Positions 6,601 through 11,503 of a DNA stretch of 11,503 bases are shown piece after piece. The stretch spans positions 1 through 11,503 of the forward strand of contig CAKTTM010000034.1 in NCBI GenBank assembly GCA_934615145.1. Reading direction: 5' to 3'. The DNA is from an uncultured Clostridia bacterium (GTDB lineage: Bacteria > Bacillota > Clostridia > Christensenellales > Aristaeellaceae). The notes beneath the pieces are model-generated. The model was not told the origin of the DNA and made no database searches. It worked only from the letters and a program-made list of their open reading frames with translations. The number at the start of each line of letters is the position of its first letter. The stretch's first letter is position 1. The translations under genes were made by a program, and so were the position numbers.

Positions 6601-8076
6601 ATGACAAAAAAAATCTTTGCCCTGATCCTCTCCCTCTGCCTGCTGCTGGGTGCTGTGGGCGCGATGGCTGCGGGCGACCCCATCCGCTGGCTGACCACCG
6701 GCGACGCAGGCGCCAAGCCCATCATCATGAATGACCGCATCATGACCTATCTCAACGAGAAGTTCGGCATCGAGCTCAATGTGCAGTATGTGCCGGAGGG
6801 CAATGTGGAGAAGGTCAATGTCGCCATGGCCTCCGGCGATTTCCCCGATATCGTGACCGGCAGCTATGGCACCAGCGCCACGCAAAGCTGGATCGACAAC
6901 GGCATGCTGATACCGCTCAACGACTATATGGACAAGTACCCTAACCTCAAGGCCAGGCTGGAGACCTATGCCTGGTCGGCGGTCGATGGCAAGTACTACG
7001 GCGTTCCCTTCATCACGCAGTACAACTCTGCCAACCAGCTGATCATGATGCGCCAGGACTGGCTGGACAAGCTGAACCTGGCCTATCCCAAGACCCTGGA
7101 GGAGCTCAAAAAAGTCTTTCTGGCTTTCACCAATGACGACCCCGACGGCAACGGCCGCAACGACACCTATGGCTACACCACGGTCAAGCCCGCGGGCAAC
7201 TTCAACTGGGCCTTCTACGCCTTTGGCCGCCAGTATGGTGACTATGAGCTGGACGCGAATGGTCAGGTCATCCCCTGGTTTGAGGCCCCCAGCTTCATCC
7301 CCGGCATGACCTACCTGCATGAGCTGTGGCAGGCAGGCGTCATCGATCCCGAGTTCCTGTTAAACGACCTGGCCAAGAACGAGGAGAAGTTCTACCAGGG
7401 CAAGGCGGGCGCCGTGGTCGTGCCGCTGTACCGCCATGTCAGCCGCCATGAGAAGAACCTGCAGTCCATCAGCCCTGATGCGGCCATCGCCTACGGCCCG
7501 GCGCCGCTGGGCCCAGACGGCCAAAGCTCCGGCCTGAGCCCCCAGGGCAAGGCGGGCTTCTTCACCGGTGTCACGGCTGTGTGCAAGGCGCCGGAAAAGG
7601 CCGTGGCCTTCCTGGACTTCATGCTCTCCCCTGAGGGCCACCACCTGCTGCGCTCTGGCATTGAGGGCATCCACTACACCGTGGTGGATGGCAAGGAAGT
7701 GCCCAACGAAGAGGAGCGCGCCAAGGACAACTTCTCCCCCAACGGCTGGGCGCATCCCCTGGCCTGGGGCAGCCTGTACTGGCCGCTGGAGTCCAACTAC
7801 CTGCCCGCAGGCGAGCCCAACCGCGAGCGCGCGCTGGAGACCGTTGATCTGGCCACTGCCGCTCAGCGACCCAATCTGATCAAGCAGCGCACACCGCTGG
7901 AGATCGAGCACGCCTCGGCCCTGGACGACATCGTGACGCAGTACTTCATGGACATGCTGCGGGGCAATCTTTCGGTGGAGGAGGGCGCCAAGCAGCTCTC
8001 GGCCGAGTGGCGCTCCCAGGGAGGTGATGAGCTGCTCAAGGAGCTCAACGAGGTCTACGCGGCCCAGGTTAAATAA
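6601..8076 (+). CDS. Extracellular sugar-binding protein, LplA/YtcQ-type (CUT1)
   Basis: The 491-residue product is the substrate-binding component for the two preceding permeases. Residues 1-23 form a signal peptide (MTKKIF, Leu-rich core, AMA before AGDP). The only nearby cysteine, Cys13, sits inside the hydrophobic core followed by Leu-Leu-Leu and preceded by Leu, so it is not a lipobox. The mature part has features of this binding-protein family: ASGDFPDIV (77-85), KYYGVPF (131-137), and DPDGNGRND (180-188), an EF-hand-like loop that probably binds calcium and is common in this family. The C-terminal region contains the MLSPEGHHLL segment. ATG follows AAAGGAG by about nine bases. The gene lies 35 bases after the permease gene and ends before a strong hairpin. 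A glycan fragment is the likely ligand by family; a sulfated one is inferred from the downstream sulfatase. Confidence 0.92.
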   Translation: MTKKIFALILSLCLLLGAVGAMAAGDPIRWLTTGDAGAKPIIMNDRIMTYLNEKFGIELNVQYVPEGNVEKVNVAMASGDFPDIVTGSYGTSATQSWIDNGMLIPLNDYMDKYPNLKARLETYAWSAVDGKYYGVPFITQYNSANQLIMMRQDWLDKLNLAYPKTLEELKKVFLAFTNDDPDGNGRNDTYGYTTVKPAGNFNWAFYAFGRQYGDYELDANGQVIPWFEAPSFIPGMTYLHELWQAGVIDPEFLLNDLAKNEEKFYQGKAGAVVVPLYRHVSRHEKNLQSISPDAAIAYGPAPLGPDGQSSGLSPQGKAGFFTGVTAVCKAPEKAVAFLDFMLSPEGHHLLRSGIEGIHYTVVDGKEVPNEEERAKDNFSPNGWAHPLAWGSLYWPLESNYLPAGEPNRERALETVDLATAAQRPNLIKQRTPLEIEHASALDDIVTQYFMDMLRGNLSVEEGAKQLSAEWRSQGGDELLKELNEVYAAQVK

Positions 8077-8088
8077 TTTGCAAGCATA

Positions 8089-8120
8089 CCGCGCCCGCTC
8101 GCACCAACGGGCGGGCGCGG
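8089..8120 (+). other. Strong GC hairpin between binding-protein and sulfatase genes
   Basis: CCGCGCCCGC (8089-8098) pairs perfectly with GCGGGCGCGG (8111-8120), and one G-T pair plus two G-C pairs extend the stem to 13, leaving a 6-base loop at 8102-8107. Only three T residues follow, so termination would be weak. It can act as an attenuator for the sulfatase gene or as a 3' stabiliser for the binding-protein mRNA. The structure is seen directly; the function is inferred. Confidence 0.7.
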
Positions 8121-8144
8121 CGCTTTGTCAAGAAGGAGTGCCAA

Positions 8145-9629
8145 ATGCCTGACAAAAAGCTCAATGTGCTCTATATCCTCACCGACGATCAGGGCGCCTG
8201 GGCCATGCATTGCGCCGGCTGCCGAGAGCTGCACACGCCCAGCCTCGACCGCCTGGCCAGCGAAGGCATGCGCTTTGACAGCTTCTACTGCGCCTCGCCC
8301 GTCTGCTCGCCCGCCCGCGCTTCGCTGATGACGGGCAATATCCCCTCCGCCCACGGCGTGCACGACTGGCTCAGGAGCGGCAGCGTGGACGCGGTCAGGT
8401 TTGCCCAGCAGGGAAAAGACAATCCCTACGGCAACTACGCCGACGAGCGCGAACCCATACAGTATCTAAAGGGCCAGACCTGCTACACCGATGTGCTCAG
8501 CGAGAAGGGCTACCAGCTGGCGCTGTCGGGCAAGTGGCACCTGGGCGACTCGGTGACGCCTCAGCATGGCTTCTCCCGCTGGTTTACCATCGGCAAGGGC
8601 GGCTGCTTTTACTATCACCCCGACATCGTGGAGAACGGCGACATCACCCTCCGCCACGGCGAGTATGTGACGGATCTGATCACCGATCGTGCGCTGGACT
8701 TCATGGGTGAGATGGCGCAGGAAGAAGCGCCCTTTTATCTGGGCGTGCACTACACCGCGCCCCACTCCCCCTGGGAGGCGGAGCAGCACCCCAAACGCTT
8801 CATCGATATGTATGAGGACTGCGCCTTTGGCGACACCCCCGATGTGCCCGATCACCCGGAGATGACGGTGCCTGCCGTCTATGGCACCCAGAACCGCAAG
8901 ATCAACCTGCGGGGCTACTACGCCGCCATCACCGCCATGGATGAGGGCGTGGGCAAGCTGCTGGACAAGCTCGACGAGCTGGGGCTAAGCGAGAATACGC
9001 TGGTCATCTTCAACGGCGACAACGGCATGAACATGGGCCACCACGGCATCTGGGGCAAGGGCAATGGCACCTTCCCCATGAATATGTTTGAGACCTCGGT
9101 CAAGGTACCCTTCATCGCCCGCTGTCCAGGTCTCATCCCGGCGGGCCAGGTCTGCCAGGAACCGGTCAGCGCCTATGACCTCTTCCCCACGCTGATGGAG
9201 ACCCTGGGCCTCAGCAGCAAGGCTGCGCTTAATCTGCCCGGCCGCAGCTTCCTGCCGCTGCTCAAGGGCGAGCAGGCCGGGGAGGATCGTGAAATCGTCA
9301 TCTTTGACGAGTACGGCCCGGTGCGCATGATACGCGACCGGCGCTACAAGTATGTGCACCGCTATCCCTACGGACCGCATGAGCTATACGATCTGGCAAG
9401 CGACCCGGATGAGGCGCGCAACCTGGTGGACGAGCCGGAGATGGCGCCCGTCATTGTGGCACTGCGCGGCCGCCTGCACGCCTGGTTCGCCCGCTACGCC
9501 GACCCGCTGCGCGACGGCCTGTATGAGAATGTCACCGGCCTGGGCCAACTGTGCTCCGCCGGCGCCTACGCCGAAAAGCTGGAGCGCTACGCCAGGCCAG
9601 CCAAGGTGAGCGACATCAAACAGCCCTGA
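8145..9629 (+). CDS. Type I sulfatase, Cys-type, predicted cytoplasmic
   Basis: The 494-residue product should hydrolyse sulfate esters (or N-sulfate) from a sugar or aryl substrate. It carries the sulfatase signature VCSPARASLMTGN, in which Cys54 would be converted to formylglycine by a maturation enzyme not encoded here. Other active-site elements are present: metal-binding TDDQ near the N-terminus (Asp14, Asp15), GKWHLGD (Lys130, His132), HYTAPHSPW (His207), NGDNG (Asp292, Asn293) and Lys305. The length is typical and the C-terminal ELYDLASDPDEARNL segment is characteristic. There is no signal peptide, so it should act inside the cell on imported material. ATG is preceded by AAGGAG. It is the last gene of the importer operon, followed by a terminator. 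The exact sulfated substrate is unknown; phosphatase or phosphonate hydrolase relatives share the fold but seem less likely given the CSPAR motif. Confidence 0.92.
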   Translation: MPDKKLNVLYILTDDQGAWAMHCAGCRELHTPSLDRLASEGMRFDSFYCASPVCSPARASLMTGNIPSAHGVHDWLRSGSVDAVRFAQQGKDNPYGNYADEREPIQYLKGQTCYTDVLSEKGYQLALSGKWHLGDSVTPQHGFSRWFTIGKGGCFYYHPDIVENGDITLRHGEYVTDLITDRALDFMGEMAQEEAPFYLGVHYTAPHSPWEAEQHPKRFIDMYEDCAFGDTPDVPDHPEMTVPAVYGTQNRKINLRGYYAAITAMDEGVGKLLDKLDELGLSENTLVIFNGDNGMNMGHHGIWGKGNGTFPMNMFETSVKVPFIARCPGLIPAGQVCQEPVSAYDLFPTLMETLGLSSKAALNLPGRSFLPLLKGEQAGEDREIVIFDEYGPVRMIRDRRYKYVHRYPYGPHELYDLASDPDEARNLVDEPEMAPVIVALRGRLHAWFARYADPLRDGLYENVTGLGQLCSAGAYAEKLERYARPAKVSDIKQP

Positions 9630-9644
9630 TTGCCAGGCCGCAAA

Positions 9645-9675
9645 GCAAAAAAGCCGCTTCGCGCAGCTTTTTTGC
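9645..9675. terminator. Bidirectional intrinsic terminator
   Basis: GCAAAAAAGC (9645-9654) and GCTTTTTTGC (9666-9675) are perfect inverted copies around an 11-base centre that itself can pair (CGC/GCG). A run of six T lies in the second arm on either strand, so it can stop transcription from the sulfatase operon on the plus strand and from the convergent reductase gene on the minus strand. Confidence 0.85.
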
Positions 9676-9697
9676 GTTCAGACCTATACCCCGCTAT

Positions 9698-10660
9698 TTA
9701 CCTATTGTACTTAAACCGCGTGCCCGACAGCCGCTGCCACAGCGCGTCGCAGGCGGCCAGGGTCTCGCCGGAGAGCGGCGGGCCCTCCAGGAGGGAGAGG
9801 TTCTGCTCGAATTGACTCAGGCTGCTGACACCGCAGATGATGGTGCTGACCTGCGGCTGCTGGGCGATCCACTGGTAGCTCAGCTGCAGCAGGCTGAGCC
9901 CCGCATTTTGTGCGATGGCAGCCAGCTCCGCCACGGCGTCAAAGTTCTCATCCGACCAGTACCTGCGGTAATACTCCTGATTGAGCGAGAAGCGGGTGTC
10001 CCTGGCCGGGTCGCCGCTGTGGTGCTTGCCCGCCAGCAACCCGCCGGCCAGGGGATTATACACCGCCAGGCCCATGGGATGGGCTTTGAGAAAGGGCAGC
10101 AGCTCGGCCTCAATGCCGCGGGTGAGCAGATTGTACACATTCTGCGTGATGACAGGCCGGTCAAAGCCGCGCGTACGCCCCGCATGCAGCGCGTCCGCCA
10201 TCTGCCAGGCAGCAAAGTTGCTGATGCCCATATAGCGCACCTTGCCCGAGCGAATCAGGTGGTCCATCGCCGACAGGCTCTCCTCGATGGGCGTGTGATA
10301 GTCCGGCCTGTGCAGGTAATAGATATCGATGTAGTCGGTGCCCAGCCGCTTGAGGCTAGCCTCCGCCGCGGCCAGCATATGCCGCCGCGACAGCCCGGCG
10401 TCCAGCGGGTTTTGCCCCATCTGCCCGGCCACCTTGGTGGCCAGCACCACCTTGTCGCGCCTGCCCTGCATCGCCTTGCCCACGATGCGCTCGCTCTGCC
10501 CCTGATTGTAGACATCGGCGGTATCCCAGGCAAAGACGCCCCGCTCCAGCGCCAGATCCATGATCCGCAGGCTCTGATTTTCATCCGTTTGGCCGCCAAA
10601 GGTCATCGTGCCCAGGGTCAGGGCCGAGACGGGCAGGCCGGCATTGGCTAAATATCTCAT
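9698..10660 (-). CDS. Aldo/keto reductase
   Basis: The 320-residue product is a cytoplasmic NAD(P)H-dependent oxidoreductase of the aldo/keto reductase superfamily, (beta/alpha)8 barrel. The catalytic tetrad is visible: Asp46 and Tyr51 in FAWDTADVYNQG, Lys76 in LATKVAG, and His117 in YYLHRPD. SGKVRYMGISNF and the late segment STIICGVSSLSQFEQNL (cofactor-binding side) are also typical, and the size is normal. I chose ATG 10660 (MRYLANAGLPVSALTLG), where the family alignment naturally begins. The same frame is open 37 codons further upstream, but that extension has no ribosome site and crosses the promoter. The chosen start also lacks a ribosome site but lies only 6 bases after a good -10 box, suggesting leaderless mRNA. 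It is transcribed toward the sulfatase operon and away from the metallo-beta-lactamase-fold gene. The physiological substrate cannot be predicted; these enzymes often reduce sugar-derived or toxic aldehydes. Confidence 0.92.
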   Translation of the reverse strand: MRYLANAGLPVSALTLGTMTFGGQTDENQSLRIMDLALERGVFAWDTADVYNQGQSERIVGKAMQGRRDKVVLATKVAGQMGQNPLDAGLSRRHMLAAAEASLKRLGTDYIDIYYLHRPDYHTPIEESLSAMDHLIRSGKVRYMGISNFAAWQMADALHAGRTRGFDRPVITQNVYNLLTRGIEAELLPFLKAHPMGLAVYNPLAGGLLAGKHHSGDPARDTRFSLNQEYYRRYWSDENFDAVAELAAIAQNAGLSLLQLSYQWIAQQPQVSTIICGVSSLSQFEQNLSLLEGPPLSGETLAACDALWQRLSGTRFKYNR

Positions 10661-10666
10661 GCCCGC

Positions 10667-10695
10667 ATCATAGCATGGGCTGTTCCCTACCGCAA
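10667..10695 (-). promoter_or_regulatory. Promoter of the aldo/keto reductase gene (extended -10)
   Basis: On the minus strand, TTGCGG (10695-10690) and TATGAT (10672-10667) are separated by 17 bases, and TGC directly before TATGAT gives an extended -10 motif. Transcription would start about at the A of the ATG at 10660, which predicts a leaderless transcript. Confidence 0.62.
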
Positions 10696-10706
10696 GCCGT
10701 CTTGTG

Positions 10707-10735
10707 TTGCGCCCCTTGTCACCATCTTGTATAAT
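10707..10735 (+). promoter_or_regulatory. Promoter of the secreted metallo-beta-lactamase-fold gene
   Basis: TTGCGC (10707-10712) and a perfect TATAAT (10730-10735) are separated by 17 bases. Transcription should start close to 10742. The -35 boxes of this and the opposing reductase promoter are only 11 bp apart, so the two promoters are probably co-regulated or mutually exclusive. Confidence 0.65.
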
Positions 10736-10765
10736 GCGGGCATGAGACTGAGCATAGGAGGACGC

Positions 10766-11503
10766 ATGCACCGCATCCGCAAGTATTTCATCCTGTTCCT
10801 GATACTGAGCCTGATACTAAGCATCAGCGCCCTGGCGCAGCCGGCCCAGGCGCAGACGCTGCGCATCAAGCTGTTCAAGTCCGGCAAGGCAGACGCCTTC
10901 CTGATCCGCACGGCCAATCACGCCATACTGATCGACGCGGCCGAGGACGACGACGCCGAGGACATCCTGGACTACATTCAGGAGAAGGGCGTGGAAAAGC
11001 TCGACCTGATGATGCTGACCCACTTTGACAACGGGCACATCGGCGGCGCGCCCGAGGTGCTGCGCGGGGTACAAGTGGAGCGGGTGATGATGCCCGACTA
11101 CGACAAGATAAGCGACTGGCGCCGGATGCTGGACGAGGCGCTGACCGAGAAGGGCATCACACCGGAAATCCTCAAGGCCGATACCAGCTTCAGCTTTGAC
11201 GATGTGGCCTTTGACATCATCGTGCCCAAGGCGGAGCATTACAGCGAGGACGAGGACAACGACTTCTCATTGGTGACGCGGCTGCAGCACGGCGACAACA
11301 GCTTTCTCTTCACCGCCGACATCATGAGCCAGCGCATGCAGGAGCTCTTTGACAGCGGCATCGATCTGTCCAGCACCTTCCTGCAGGTGCCCGATCACGG
11401 CCGCAACCGCGACCTGACCGAGCGCTTCATCCGGGCGGTGGCGCCGCGCTACGCGGTGATCACCTGCTCCAAGAAAAACCCGCCCGCGGGCGCGGTGCTG
11501 CAG
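10766..11503 (+). CDS. Secreted ComEC-like metallo-beta-lactamase-fold protein, 3' end cut by window
   Basis: The 246 visible codons encode a signal peptide (about 1-29: MHRIRKYF, hydrophobic core, AQAQ), then a domain resembling the C-terminal hydrolase domain of ComEC/Rec2 (COG2333): TLRIKLFKSGKADAFLIRT, AILIDAAED, LMMLTHFDNGHIGG (about 81-94), SFLFTADI (Asp185), VPDHGRNRDLTERF and APRYAVITCSKKNP. It is probably an extracellular protein of unknown substrate; relatives hydrolyse phosphodiesters or nucleic acid. The metal motif is degenerate: the usual H-x-[HD]-x-D-H reads HFDNGH, with Gly90 in place of the Asp, and the later HHG reads DHG (210-212), so activity is uncertain. ATG 10766 has AGGAGG four bases upstream; an in-frame ATG at 10742, eight codons earlier, lies at the predicted start of transcription and could be a leaderless alternative. 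The reading frame is open to the window end. Confidence 0.85.
   Translation, partial: MHRIRKYFILFLILSLILSISALAQPAQAQTLRIKLFKSGKADAFLIRTANHAILIDAAEDDDAEDILDYIQEKGVEKLDLMMLTHFDNGHIGGAPEVLRGVQVERVMMPDYDKISDWRRMLDEALTEKGITPEILKADTSFSFDDVAFDIIVPKAEHYSEDEDNDFSLVTRLQHGDNSFLFTADIMSQRMQELFDSGIDLSSTFLQVPDHGRNRDLTERFIRAVAPRYAVITCSKKNPPAGAVLQ

Larger units (their letters stand above)
10655..10747. repeat. 18-bp inverted repeat overlapping two divergent -10 boxes and start codons
   Basis: TATAATGCGGGCATGAGA at 10730-10747 on the plus strand and TATGATGCGGGCATGAGA at 10672-10655 on the minus strand match at 17 of 18 positions and are separated by 57 bp. In both copies the first six bases are the -10 box of a divergent promoter, and an ATG follows six bases later. 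The repeat is direct observation; it could be a shared operator, a duplicated promoter, or chance favoured by promoter constraints. Confidence 0.7.

Noticed and set aside
8089..8130. Full intrinsic terminator after the sugar-binding protein gene
   Set aside because: The stem is very strong, but only three T residues follow it and the sulfatase gene begins 24 bases later, so I call it a hairpin with possible partial termination.
9551..10651. Open frame of 366 codons on the plus strand across the reductase gene
   Set aside because: It is antisense to the aldo/keto reductase, which has its full catalytic tetrad, and it runs through the bidirectional terminator; no domain is recognisable.
10742..10765. 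Upstream ATG as the main start of the secreted metallo-beta-lactamase-fold protein
   Set aside because: It coincides with the predicted start of transcription and lacks a ribosome site, while ATG 10766 has AGGAGG and gives a standard signal peptide; it is kept as a leaderless alternative.
10661..10771. 37-residue N-terminal extension of the aldo/keto reductase
   Set aside because: It crosses both divergent promoters, has no ribosome binding site, and does not resemble the family N-terminus.

Overview
The window is GC-rich, compactly coded bacterial DNA (about 60% GC by eye, not computed). Strong AGGAGG-type ribosome binding sites, sigma-A-like promoters, two ABC importers with separately encoded binding proteins, and a membrane-anchored AraC/YesN-type regulator next to LplB/LplC-type permeases all point to Firmicutes, most likely a carbohydrate-using anaerobic member of the Clostridia. 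Both binding proteins have plain Sec signal peptides without a lipobox; I recall this style from Christensenellales-like genomes, but that placement is only a guess. I see no rRNA, tRNA, CRISPR array, insertion sequence or phage gene.

Layout. (1) Positions 1-2257, minus strand: an FbpABC/AfuABC-type importer operon, transcribed from right to left as binding protein, ATPase, then permease (only the first 37 codons lie in the window). A stable hairpin separates the binding-protein and ATPase genes, and the ATPase and permease genes overlap by ATGA. (2) Positions 2258-2443: a divergent regulatory region with a promoter for each side and two copies of TTGTGCGCA spaced 84 bp apart. (3) Positions 2444-9629, plus strand: a sugar-uptake and sulfatase locus, namely a two-TM sensor-regulator with a C-terminal AraC domain, an LplB-type permease, an LplC-type permease, a CUT1-type binding protein, a hairpin, and a type I sulfatase without a signal peptide. 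A strong TTGACA-17-TAGAAT promoter lies before the first permease. (4) A bidirectional intrinsic terminator at 9645-9675 separates this locus from a convergent aldo/keto reductase (minus). (5) The reductase and a secreted ComEC-like metallo-beta-lactamase-fold protein (plus, cut by the window end) diverge from back-to-back promoters that are near mirror images.

How the genes may work together. The 4722-9629 genes read as an uptake-then-desulfate module: the regulator senses an extracellular cue, the two permeases and binding protein import a glycan fragment (using an ATPase encoded elsewhere), and the cytoplasmic sulfatase removes sulfate. The left operon is a separate importer for iron or for a small phosphorylated or phosphonate compound; its ligand cannot be settled from sequence alone. 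No wholly new system is evident. The most unusual signals are the mirror-image promoter pair at 10655-10747 with a predicted leaderless reductase mRNA, the paired operator-like sites at 2274-2369, and the degenerate metal-site motifs of the secreted metallo-beta-lactamase-fold protein.
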